From Rhizobiaceae bacterium (GTDB taxonomy: Bacteria; Pseudomonadota; Alphaproteobacteria; Rhizobiales; Rhizobiaceae): 7,748 nucleotides of DNA. Within the stretch, counting starts at the first letter, position 1; each line of letters opens with the position of its first letter. Positions 1-6,703 of this stretch are shown here, piece by piece. A model generated the notes under the pieces. The model worked only from the letters and a program-made list of their open reading frames with translations, made no database searches and was not told where the DNA came from. Position numbers and translations under genes: made by a program. The DNA lies in the NCBI GenBank assembly GCA_020696915.1, contig JAJFMR010000127.1, positions 1-7,748 on the forward strand. The letters run 5' to 3'.

Positions 1-8
1 GTCCGGCT

Positions 9-1787
9 TCAGTTGGTCTCGAAACGCGCGATCGGCATGAAGCTCACGGCCTTGCCCGAGAATCGGCCGGCATCGGCGACTGCGGCCGCCTGCTGGAACC
101 CCGTTGCGTAGACCTTGCTTGGCGCCTTGCGCACCAGCTCCCGGGCGATGGGCGGCGCAGCGGCGGGCCTGGCATCGGCGGCATCCACGAAACCGTCGTC
201 GGAGAGCGCCCAGCGCACGGCCTCGGGCTGTGCTGCGAGCACCAGCGGCTTCGGATCCGGCCTGGTGTCCTTCGGGCGCGCTCGGGCCGACTTGGCGGTC
301 GTCCGTGCGCCGACGCCGATGGCCAGCCTGTCCCGCGTTGCCGGCTGGACCGCGGTGGCCCTGGTCGCGCCGGTGGACAGCACGGCCAGTCGCGCCTTGC
401 CCTCCATTACTTCCGCCTCCAGAGCCGTCGCTGCCACAGGCAGGCCGGCTACTGAATACGGTTCGTTTTCCGTTTCGCCCGCGATGGTCGGACGACTTTC
501 CGGCAACGGCGCTCCGATGGTGATCGACCTTGCGGCGTTGACGGGTGCTTCCGCCATGGCAAGCAGGACGGGCTTGGCGACGTCGCTGCCCTCCACGTCC
601 TCGGCGACTTCAGCCGCAGCCCGCGGCGAATCCGGCCGCCAGCTCGGCAATGGAATGTTGGCGGCCAGCGCGAGGCCTTCGGGGTCCTCGGCAAGTGCGG
701 CGGCAGCGCCGAAGGGCACGTCGGCAGGAGCGGCGACGGGAATGCCGGCAACGGTTTCGACTTCGCCGACTTCGGCCTTCGGCCGCGGCGCGAAGAGGGG
801 GAGCGGCACGCTACGGGCCGGCAGGGCAGCGATGATCGCCTCCGGCGTTTCGCCGCGCGGTTCTTCGGTCGGAACCGGCACCGCGACTTCCGGCTGGGCG
901 ACGGCTGCTGGCTGGGCGACGACTTCGGGTTGGGCGACCTTGACCTTGGCGGCAGCGTCCTTCGAAGCCCTCGCCGCAACGGCGACCTCGCCGCGATCCT
1001 CTTCCTCGTCGGCGCCGCCGCCGAACAACGCCGAGAGCAGGCCGCGTCCACTGCGTCCGCTGCCGGCCAGCGCAAGCGCGGTGGCGCCGCTCTTCTTGCG
1101 GGACTGGTAGGAGGCGAGCGCGGTCTGATAGCCGGGCAAGGGCTTGCCGTCGCTCGGCACGTGCAGAGTCTTGCCGCTCGGGAACACGCTCACCAGTTCC
1201 TTGCGGCTCATGCGCGGCCAGTGGCGGACATTGCCGACATCGAGATGCACGAAGGGCGAGCCCGACCTTGGATAATAGCCGACGCCGCCCACCTGCATCC
1301 TGAGCCCGGAGTCCCGAAGCTTCCTCAGCGGCACGCCGGGGATATAGAAGTCCAGCGCCTTGCCGAGCATGTGCTGGCTCTTCTCGGCGACACCCTTCGA
1401 GCGGCTGCGCAGCATCGAATTGGTGGCCGGCGAGCGATAGGCCGAGACGACATGGATGTAGTCCCGCGCGCCCGATGCCCGGTAGGTTTCCCAGACGAGG
1501 TCAAGCAGGCGGGGATCCATCCTGGCGGGCTCGTTGCGCCGCCAGTCGCGCAGAAACCTGTTGATCTTCTTCAGGCCGGCCTGGTCGTAGCGACCATTAC
1601 GCTTGAAGGTGATCTCGGCCCTTTCCTTGGTGTGTATGAAGTAGAGTTTCAATGTCCGTGTCTCGGCGCGGGCGGCGACCGCCGCGGAGAGGCTGAAACC
1701 GAGTGCCAGCATGATGCAGGCCAGCCATTTCGCCCAAGCGGTATTTTCTACGCACCGCCGGTTCGTGGGTCGGTCGAAACTGATCAA
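9..1787 (-). CDS. Exported DUF882 / M15-type murein peptidase-like protein with long Pro/Ala-rich C-terminal tail
   Basis: Probable exported zinc peptidase-like protein of the DUF882 (YcbK-like, peptidase M15A fold) family, expected to act on peptidoglycan in the periplasm. Numbering is from the TTG at 1787. The N-terminus has basic residues, then a hydrophobic stretch (WLACIMLALGFSLSAAVA) ending ARA|ET near residue 41, a typical signal peptidase I site. The catalytic domain spans about residues 42-195: the first ligand pair lies in SQHMLGKALD (HxxGxAxD, H139 and D146) and the third in HLDVG (H181), the M15 zinc-ligand pattern. From about residue 230 to the end (592) the protein is Ala/Pro/Val-rich with short repeats and no recognised domain, so it is much longer than a bare DUF882 protein. 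Start choice: the frame stays open to a TTG at 1829 and has no ATG before 1712; the 1787 TTG has AGGG 7 nt upstream, whereas 1829 has no Shine-Dalgarno. Family call is firm; substrate and exact start are not. Confidence 0.85.
   Translation of the reverse strand: MISFDRPTNRRCVENTAWAKWLACIMLALGFSLSAAVAARAETRTLKLYFIHTKERAEITFKRNGRYDQAGLKKINRFLRDWRRNEPARMDPRLLDLVWETYRASGARDYIHVVSAYRSPATNSMLRSRSKGVAEKSQHMLGKALDFYIPGVPLRKLRDSGLRMQVGGVGYYPRSGSPFVHLDVGNVRHWPRMSRKELVSVFPSGKTLHVPSDGKPLPGYQTALASYQSRKKSGATALALAGSGRSGRGLLSALFGGGADEEEDRGEVAVAARASKDAAAKVKVAQPEVVAQPAAVAQPEVAVPVPTEEPRGETPEAIIAALPARSVPLPLFAPRPKAEVGEVETVAGIPVAAPADVPFGAAAALAEDPEGLALAANIPLPSWRPDSPRAAAEVAEDVEGSDVAKPVLLAMAEAPVNAARSITIGAPLPESRPTIAGETENEPYSVAGLPVAATALEAEVMEGKARLAVLSTGATRATAVQPATRDRLAIGVGARTTAKSARARPKDTRPDPKPLVLAAQPEAVRWALSDDGFVDAADARPAAAPPIARELVRKAPSKVYATGFQQAAAVADAGRFSGKAVSFMPIARFETN
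489..806 (-). repeat. Three spaced PLPx(2-4)RP motifs in the DUF882 protein tail
   Basis: The encoded tail carries three related short motifs: PLPLFAPRP (codons at 780-806), PLPSWRP (633-653) and PLPESRP (489-509). Each is preceded by a small or aliphatic residue. A second pair, VAGIPVAAP and VAGLPVAAT, lies in the same tail. The motifs are about 50 residues apart, so this is a degenerate long-period protein repeat and not a tandem DNA repeat. Function unknown; Pro-rich spacers of this sort often span the periplasm or bind partner proteins. Confidence 0.55.
885..938 (-). repeat. Three tandem VAQP(E/A)(V/A) hexapeptide repeats
   Basis: Codons 885-938 read VAQPEV-VAQPAA-VAQPEV in the DUF882 protein, an 18-bp unit repeated three times with base differences (visible on the plus strand as recurring 'ggctgggcgac' and 'gggttgggcgac'). 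It sits at the start of the Pro/Ala-rich tail. Such a repeat can change copy number by slippage, so the tail may vary in length between strains. Confidence 0.7.
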
Positions 1788-1794
1788 ATCAAGG

Positions 1795-1798
1795 CCCT
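1795..1798 (-). promoter_or_regulatory. Ribosome binding site that favours the TTG start at 1787
   Basis: On the minus strand AGGG lies 7 nt before the TTG at 1787-1785. The more upstream in-frame TTG (1829-1827) is preceded by pyrimidine-rich sequence with no Shine-Dalgarno match, and the ATG at 1712 lacks one too and would cut the signal peptide's basic n-region. The match is only four bases, so this is a preference and not proof. Confidence 0.4.
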
Positions 1799-1868
1799 GC
1801 AGGCTGCCGTGTGTCCCCGAAGACGACAATCGGACGTGAAAGAAACAGACGCCCGAGTATCAATCCTA

Positions 1869-1887
1869 ATGGTTAATCACAGCTTAT
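1869..1887 (-). promoter_or_regulatory. CtrA-like binding site upstream of the DUF882 gene
   Basis: The minus strand reads TTAACCAT at 1876-1869, an exact match to the 8-mer reported for CtrA targets in alphaproteobacteria. On the plus strand the same bases begin TTAA-N7-TTAT (1873-1887), one mismatch from the full CtrA site TTAA-N7-TTAA. The box lies 40 nt upstream of the earliest possible start and 82 nt upstream of the preferred one, in the only AT-leaning part of this spacer. A weak -10-like GATACT lies at 1861-1856. CtrA controls cell-cycle and envelope genes, which fits a murein enzyme. The site is inferred from the motif alone. Confidence 0.4.
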
Positions 1888-2023
1888 TGAAGCCGAAATG
1901 CGGTGACACCATGGCGGGAAGACGGCCGAAATCCACAGTTCTCCTTCATGGTAAATGCCGGTTTAGCGCCAGTTCAGCGCGCTTCCCATACGGCCATTGC
2001 GCCGGTGGGCGGCTTCGGATCCG

Positions 2024-3538
2024 TCAGGCTGGATCCTGGCCGAACCGCTCCTTGCCGGGGTCGATGCCGTGCTCCCTGAGCTTCCGGTAGAGCGTCGAAC
2101 GGCCGATTCCCAGCCGCCGCGCCACCTCGCTCATCTGGCCATGATAGTGGTCGATCGCCAGCCTGATCATGTCCCGTTCGATCTCCGCGATGGCCCGGAC
2201 ATTGCCGCGGTCATCGAGCGCCTTGAGTATCCCGAACGGGCTCCCGCCCTGCCCCGCGGAACCGCCTGTGGCACCATTCCCGGGCGCCTCGGCCGCAGTC
2301 TCCCCGGTGCCGCCGGCGCCTGCCGTGCGGCGGTCGAGTTCGACCGCGCCCCCGACCTGCGCGCGTATCTGCGGGAACTCGTGCTCCGTCAGCACGTCGC
2401 CGTCGCAAAGCACCGAGGCGCGAAACACCGCGTTCTCGAGCTGCCTGATGTTGCCCGGCCAGTCGTAGGCCTGAAGCATGGAAAGGGTGTTTTCCGATAT
2501 TGAATTGATGCGCGGCGTCCCGCCCCGGCCCGACCCGGTGCGGGCCATGAAATGGCGGACCAGCCCGGGAATGTCGCTTCGCCGGTCGCGCAACGGCGGC
2601 ACGAAGATCGGATAGACGTTCAGGCGGTAATAGAGGTCCTCGCGGAACTTCCCGTCCTTGACCTGCTGGAGCAGGTCGCGGTGCGTCGCCGAGATCAGCC
2701 GGATGTCGACCCGCACGGTTCCGCGCCCGCCGACCGGATCGATCTCTCCCTCCTGCACGGCCCGCAACAGCTTCACCTGCACCTCGGGCGGCAGGTCGCC
2801 GATCTCGTCGAGGAACAGCGTGCCGGAATGCGCCTCGACGAACTTGCCGGCATGTTTTTCGATTGCGCCGGTGAAAGCGCCCTTCTCGTGCCCGAACAGG
2901 ACGCTTTCGACCAGATTGTCGGGAATCGCCCCGCAATTCACGGTGACGAACGGCTTCGAGCGCCGCTCTCCCGCCCCCTGGATGGCGCGCGCCACCAGTT
3001 CCTTGCCGACACCCGATTCGCCCTCGATCAGAATGGGAATGCTCGATGCCGCAGCCTTCCGGGCGAGCCGGATCACCCGCTCCATGGCGGGACTTCTGGT
3101 GATGATGTCCTTGAAGGTGACGGCGCCGCCGCGCCGCGCGCTCCGCTTCGCGGCAACTTCCAGCGCCTCCACCTCGAGAGCGTTGGCGATCGCCGTCTTC
3201 AGGCGGTCCGGAGAGGCCGGCTTGACCACGAAGTCGAACGCGCCGTTGCGCATTGCAAGCACGGCAGTCTCGATGCCGCCCTGGGCGGTCTGTACGATGA
3301 CCGGGATGGATATGCCGCGTCTCCGCATGGCCGTCAGCACGCCGATTCCGTCGAGGCCCGGCATCACGAGGTCGAGGATGACCACAGCGACCGACGCGGC
3401 GCCGGGGCCTTCAAGGATCTCCAGCCCCGCCTCGCCGCCAGGAGCCACAATCGCCTTGTAGCCGGATCTGGTGACCGCCGCTTCAAGCAGCCGCCGCTGC
3501 ACGGGATCGTCGTCGACTATCAGGATGGAACCTGTCAT
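2024..3538 (-). CDS. Sigma-54-dependent response regulator, NtrC type (REC - AAA+ - Fis HTH)
   Basis: Cytoplasmic two-component regulator that, when phosphorylated, should drive open-complex formation by RpoN (sigma-54) RNA polymerase. Receiver domain about residues 1-120: acidic pocket D9-D11, phospho-acceptor D56 in ILDLVMPG, T84, K106 in VVKP. AAA+ domain about 145-380: Walker A GESGVGKE (173-180), the sigma-54 contact loop GAFTGA (220-225), Walker B LFLDE (241-245), sensor II region DWPGNIRQLENA. A Gly/Ala-rich linker (about 396-435) follows, then a Fis-type helix-turn-helix at about 465-491 (MSEVARRLGIGRSTLYRKL). All motifs needed for activity are intact. The 504-residue length is somewhat above the usual 450-480, because of the linker. 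The ATG at 3538 fits the start of the receiver fold; upstream AGAAAG is a weak ribosome site. No histidine kinase is adjacent, so signal and target genes are unknown. It is divergent from the peptidase gene. Confidence 0.95.
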   Translation of the reverse strand: MTGSILIVDDDPVQRRLLEAAVTRSGYKAIVAPGGEAGLEILEGPGAASVAVVILDLVMPGLDGIGVLTAMRRRGISIPVIVQTAQGGIETAVLAMRNGAFDFVVKPASPDRLKTAIANALEVEALEVAAKRSARRGGAVTFKDIITRSPAMERVIRLARKAAASSIPILIEGESGVGKELVARAIQGAGERRSKPFVTVNCGAIPDNLVESVLFGHEKGAFTGAIEKHAGKFVEAHSGTLFLDEIGDLPPEVQVKLLRAVQEGEIDPVGGRGTVRVDIRLISATHRDLLQQVKDGKFREDLYYRLNVYPIFVPPLRDRRSDIPGLVRHFMARTGSGRGGTPRINSISENTLSMLQAYDWPGNIRQLENAVFRASVLCDGDVLTEHEFPQIRAQVGGAVELDRRTAGAGGTGETAAEAPGNGATGGSAGQGGSPFGILKALDDRGNVRAIAEIERDMIRLAIDHYHGQMSEVARRLGIGRSTLYRKLREHGIDPGKERFGQDPA

Positions 3539-3669
3539 CAGGCTTTCTGGAGCTTGCCCCGCCGGCGCAAATCGCTATCTGGATCAACCTGGCACAGGCT
3601 CCTGAACAAGGCTTCAAAAAAGCCGGTAAACGGAGTCTTTAACAACCGATCTCGTTGAGCGGGACAGGC

Positions 3670-3676
3670 GGAAGGG
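3670..3676 (+). promoter_or_regulatory. Ribosome binding site of the M3 peptidase; decides ATG over GTG
   Basis: GGAAGGG at 3670-3676 lies 4 nt before the ATG at 3681 (5 nt counting from GGAAGG) but only 1 nt before the in-frame GTG at 3678. The spacing makes the ATG the better start and removes one residue from the longest reading. Confidence 0.6.
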
Positions 3677-3680
3677 CGTG

Positions 3681-5516
3681 ATGCGCAAGAAGACGGACGG
3701 CAAATCAGCGATCGCGGCGTCCGGCCGCAGCGCCGCGTCGCTCGGCAATCTCCCGGAATGGAACCTCAGCGACCTTTATTCCGGGATTGCCGCACCCGAA
3801 CTCGCGGACGATCTCGCGCGAGCCGCGATGGACGCCATCGCCTTCGAGGCCCGCTGGAAGGGAACGCTGGCGGCAGAGGCCGCGAAGGGTGCTGCCGGGG
3901 GCCTCGGCCATGCGGTCCGGGACTTCGAGGAGCTCGAGGAGCTCATCGGCCGCATCGCCTCCTATGCCGGTCTCGTCTACGCCAGCGACACCTCCGACCC
4001 GCAGCGGGCCAAGCTCTATGGCGACATCCAGGAGAAGATGACGGACGCCAGCTCGCATCTTCTGTTCTTCGCGCTGGAGCTCAACCTGGTCGACGACGAA
4101 CTCATTCAGTCCGCGCTCGATGCCGATGCCGGGTTTGGCCACTACCGTCCCTGGGTTCTCGACCTGAGGAAGGACAAGCCGTATCAGCTGGAAGACCGCA
4201 TCGAGCAGCTCTTCCACGAGAAATCGATCACCGGGCGCGGCGCCTGGAACCGCCTGTTCGACGAGACGATGACGGATCTGCGCTTCGACATAGACGGCGA
4301 GGAACTGACGCTGGAGCCGGCGCTCAACCGGCTGCAGGACCCGGACGGCGAAATCCGCCGCAAGGCATCCGAAGCGCTTGCCGCGACCTTTCGGGACAAC
4401 CTTCGCATCTTCACGCTGATCACCAACACGCTCGCCAAGGACAAGGAGATCTCCGACCGCTGGCGCGGTTTTGCGGACATCGCCGATTCCCGCCACCTTG
4501 CCAACCGCGTCGAGCGCGAGGTGGTGGACGCGCTGGCATCCGCCGTCAGCGAGGCCTATCCGCGGCTGTCGCACAGATATTACCGCATGAAGGCCCGCTG
4601 GCTCGGCATGGAGGCGATGAACCATTGGGACCGCAACGCGCCGCTCCCCGACACGCCGCAGGCGATCATCGGATGGGACGCCGCGAAGGACACCGTGCTG
4701 ACGGCCTATCGGCGCTTTTCGCCGGAGATGGCCGAGATCGCCGGCTCGTTCTTCGATCGCGACTGGATCGATGCGCCGGTCAGGCCCGGGAAGTCGCCGG
4801 GCGCCTTCGCGCACCCGACCGTCCCGTCGGTCCATCCCTACGTGCTGCTGAACTACATGGGCAAGCCGCGCGACGTGATGACGCTCGCCCACGAACTCGG
4901 TCATGGAGTCCACCAGGTGCTGGCCGGCGCTCAGGGCGCGCTGATGGCGTCCACTCCCCTGACGCTCGCCGAGACCGCGTCGGTCTTCGGCGAGATGCTG
5001 ACCTTCCGCTCGCTTCTCGACCAGACTTCCGACCGCCGCGAGCGCAAGGCGATGCTGGCTCAGAAGGTCGAGGACATGATCAACACGGTCGTTCGGCAGA
5101 TCGCCTTCTACGAGTTCGAGCGCAAGGTGCACACCGAGCGCAAGAACGGCGAACTCACCTCCGACCAGCTGGGCCAGTTCTGGCTGGAGGTGCAGGCAGG
5201 CAGCCTCGGACCGTCAATCAGGCTGCGCGAGGGCTACGAGACCTTCTGGACCTACATCCCGCACTTCGTCCACTCGCCCTTCTACGTCTACGCCTACGCC
5301 TTCGGCGACTGCCTGGTGAATTCCCTCTACGCCGTCTACCAGAACGCCGAGCGCGGTTTCCAGGACAAGTATTTCGAGATGCTGAAGGCGGGCGGCACCA
5401 AGCATCATTCGGAACTGCTCGCGCCGTTTGGCCTCGACGCCTCCGATCCTGCCTTCTGGCAGATCGGTCTGTCGGTCATCAGCGGGCTGATCGACGAGCT
5501 GGAGGCCCTGGACTGA
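3681..5516 (+). CDS. pepF: M3 family oligoendopeptidase (PepF type)
   Basis: Cytoplasmic zinc metallopeptidase of the M3 (thimet oligopeptidase/PepF) family, cleaving short peptides made during protein turnover. It is 611 residues, the normal size for PepF-type enzymes, with no signal peptide. The helical N-terminal region (about 20-330) resembles PepF, opening with a typical 'LPEWNLSDLY' segment. The catalytic site is HELGH (H404, E405, H408) in TLAHELGHGVHQ, with the third zinc ligand probably E431 in the following LAETASVFGE segment, 27 residues after H404. The C-terminal IPHFVHSPFYVYAYAFG (around 526-542) supplies the His/Tyr residues that bind substrate in this family. All key residues are present. 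It lies 32 bp upstream of pabB on the same strand and may be cotranscribed with it, although the functions are unrelated. The gene symbol reflects family membership; substrate preference cannot be read from sequence. Confidence 0.93.
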   Translation: MRKKTDGKSAIAASGRSAASLGNLPEWNLSDLYSGIAAPELADDLARAAMDAIAFEARWKGTLAAEAAKGAAGGLGHAVRDFEELEELIGRIASYAGLVYASDTSDPQRAKLYGDIQEKMTDASSHLLFFALELNLVDDELIQSALDADAGFGHYRPWVLDLRKDKPYQLEDRIEQLFHEKSITGRGAWNRLFDETMTDLRFDIDGEELTLEPALNRLQDPDGEIRRKASEALAATFRDNLRIFTLITNTLAKDKEISDRWRGFADIADSRHLANRVEREVVDALASAVSEAYPRLSHRYYRMKARWLGMEAMNHWDRNAPLPDTPQAIIGWDAAKDTVLTAYRRFSPEMAEIAGSFFDRDWIDAPVRPGKSPGAFAHPTVPSVHPYVLLNYMGKPRDVMTLAHELGHGVHQVLAGAQGALMASTPLTLAETASVFGEMLTFRSLLDQTSDRRERKAMLAQKVEDMINTVVRQIAFYEFERKVHTERKNGELTSDQLGQFWLEVQAGSLGPSIRLREGYETFWTYIPHFVHSPFYVYAYAFGDCLVNSLYAVYQNAERGFQDKYFEMLKAGGTKHHSELLAPFGLDASDPAFWQIGLSVISGLIDELEALD

Positions 5517-5535
5517 CGGCGGGTCGCGCCCGCCG
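5517..5535 (+). other. GC-only stem-loop between pepF stop and pabB ribosome site
   Basis: CGGCGGG-TCGCG-CCCGCCG: a perfect 7-bp stem with a 5-nt loop, starting at the first base after the pepF stop codon. Its last base is the first G of the pabB Shine-Dalgarno. There is no T run after it, so it is not a classical intrinsic terminator. It could stabilise the upstream 3' end or modulate access to the pabB ribosome site. In such GC-rich DNA it could also be chance. Confidence 0.4.
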
Positions 5536-5540
5536 GGAGG
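5535..5540 (+). promoter_or_regulatory. Strong ribosome binding site of pabB
   Basis: GGGAGG at 5535-5540, 8 nt before the ATG at 5549. It fixes the pabB start: the same frame is open far upstream through pepF, but that upstream part is the out-of-frame reading of pepF and carries no recognisable domain. Confidence 0.7.
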
Positions 5541-5548
5541 TCGACCGC

Positions 5549-6703
5549 ATGCCCGCCCCGCATCCGCCTTTCGTCAAGTTCCGGGACGATCTGACCGGAC
5601 GGGAGACGCTTTTCGAGCGGCCTCGCGAGATCATCGTCGCATCGACGGCAAAGCAGTATCTGCAGGCGCTCGAAGCGGCCGAGGCGGCACGGCAGGCGGG
5701 CCGTTGGCTTGCAGGCTATTTCTCCTACGAGGCGGGCTACCTGCTCGAGCCGAAACTCGCGGGACTGCTTCCGGACAGGCGCCGCGGGCCGCTTGCGGTG
5801 CTGGGCGTTTTCGACGGACCTTCGGAGTCGACGCGCCTTGAACCCGGGCGGGCGACGACCAACGGTCCGATTTTCGACGCGCGCGCCGCCTGGTCGTTTC
5901 AGGACTACGAGAAGCGCTTCAGGCGGCTCCACCAGCATCTGCGCCAGGGCGACTGCTACCAGGCGAACCTGACTTTCCCCGTCCATGCAGCGTGGTCCGG
6001 CGAGCCGCTCGCTGCCTTCGATGCGCTGATCGCCCGCCAGCCGGTGAAGTACGGGGCGCTGGTGGCGCTCGGCGAGCCGCTCGTCCTGTCGCGATCCCCC
6101 GAGCTGTTCTTCGCGATCGATTCGGACAGTATGATCGAAACACACCCCATGAAGGGCACGACGCCGCGCGGCAGGACGCCCGAGGAGGATCGCCAGCTGA
6201 AGGCGTTCCTTCGCGAGGACGAGAAAAGCCAGGCCGAAAACCGCATGATCGTCGACTTGCTTCGCAACGACATCTCGCTGATCAGCGAGGTCGGCAGCCT
6301 CGACGTGCCCGAGCTTTTCCGGGTCGAATCCTATCCGACGGTGCACCAGATGGTGAGCAGGGTTCGGGCGAAGCTGCGTCCGGAGGTCACCATCGCCCAG
6401 ATCTTCGCGGCACTTTTTCCGTGCGGTTCGGTCACCGGCGCCCCGAAGATCCGGGCCATGCAGATTCTGCGGGAACTGGAAGAGGCGCCGCGCGAGGCCT
6501 ATTGCGGCGCCATCGGCTGGATCGCGCCCGGCGGACCGATGCGCTTTTCGGTCGCCATCCGCACCCTGTCGCTCTTTTCCGGGGGCGAGGCGATCTACAA
6601 TGTCGGGGGCGGCGTGGTGTTCGATTCCACTGCTGAAGGCGAGTACGAAGAATGTCTTCTCAAAGCGAAGTTCGCGACCGGCACGTCGCCGGTTTCGGGC
6701 TGA
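5549..6703 (+). CDS. pabB: Aminodeoxychorismate synthase component I (PabB)
   Basis: Chorismate-utilising enzyme that converts chorismate plus ammonia to 4-amino-4-deoxychorismate, the first committed step to 4-aminobenzoate and folate. It is 384 residues, shorter than E. coli PabB (about 450) because the N-terminal part is compact, as is common in this PabB subgroup. Motifs seen: SRSPELFF (181-188), HPMKGTTPRG (199-208), ENRMIVDLLRND (230-241), FPCGSVTGAPK (290-300) and the C-terminal GGGVVFDSTAEGEYEECLLKA region. Lys202 in the PMKGT motif is the residue that separates PabB (PIKGT-like, Lys nucleophile) from anthranilate synthase TrpE (PIAGT), so the PabB call is firm. No glutamine amidotransferase partner (PabA) is encoded nearby. 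The last 52 bp overlap the next gene, in a different frame, which suggests coupled translation. Confidence 0.93.
   Translation: MPAPHPPFVKFRDDLTGRETLFERPREIIVASTAKQYLQALEAAEAARQAGRWLAGYFSYEAGYLLEPKLAGLLPDRRRGPLAVLGVFDGPSESTRLEPGRATTNGPIFDARAAWSFQDYEKRFRRLHQHLRQGDCYQANLTFPVHAAWSGEPLAAFDALIARQPVKYGALVALGEPLVLSRSPELFFAIDSDSMIETHPMKGTTPRGRTPEEDRQLKAFLREDEKSQAENRMIVDLLRNDISLISEVGSLDVPELFRVESYPTVHQMVSRVRAKLRPEVTIAQIFAALFPCGSVTGAPKIRAMQILRELEEAPREAYCGAIGWIAPGGPMRFSVAIRTLSLFSGGEAIYNVGGGVVFDSTAEGEYEECLLKAKFATGTSPVSG

Noticed and set aside
1877..1936. 19-codon minus-strand small frame starting GTG with AAGGAG 4 nt upstream, in the spacer before the DUF882 gene
   Set aside because: The ribosome-site match is good, but the peptide is very short, has no recognisable feature and overlaps the CtrA-like box, where a promoter would exclude it from the transcript. 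A conservation check would be needed to revive it.
2013..2040. Two GGATCC palindromes flanking the response regulator stop as a terminator
   Set aside because: Six-base palindromes with no T tract on the minus strand; chance occurrence of a common hexamer is enough.
115..2090. Long plus-strand open frames (115-1110 and 930-2090) opposite the DUF882 gene
   Set aside because: They are antisense readings of a GC-rich Ala/Pro/Arg-coding gene; no domain, signal or ribosome site is seen, and the minus strand carries a clear M15-type domain.
3589..3605. CTGGCAC in the divergent spacer as a sigma-54 -24 element
   Set aside because: The -12 part fails: the bases at the TTGC position read CCTG, so the GG-N10-GC spacing is broken.
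3612..3626. GGCTT-CAAAA-AAGCC inverted repeat in the divergent spacer
   Set aside because: Only a 5-bp stem, with no T run on either strand and no partner copy; could be an operator but nothing supports it.
2552..3658. Plus-strand open frames opposite the response regulator (2552-3658, 2658-3461)
   Set aside because: Antisense shadows of a gene with complete REC, AAA+ and Fis motifs.
3705..5132. Minus-strand 475-codon open frame opposite pepF
   Set aside because: Composition is that of an antisense shadow in GC-rich DNA; the plus strand holds an intact M3 peptidase with HELGH.
3758..5548. Upstream in-frame extension of pabB through the whole peptidase gene
   Set aside because: The extension is the other-frame reading of pepF, Arg-rich and without domains; GGGAGG at 5535-5540 and the ATG at 5549 give a normal PabB start.
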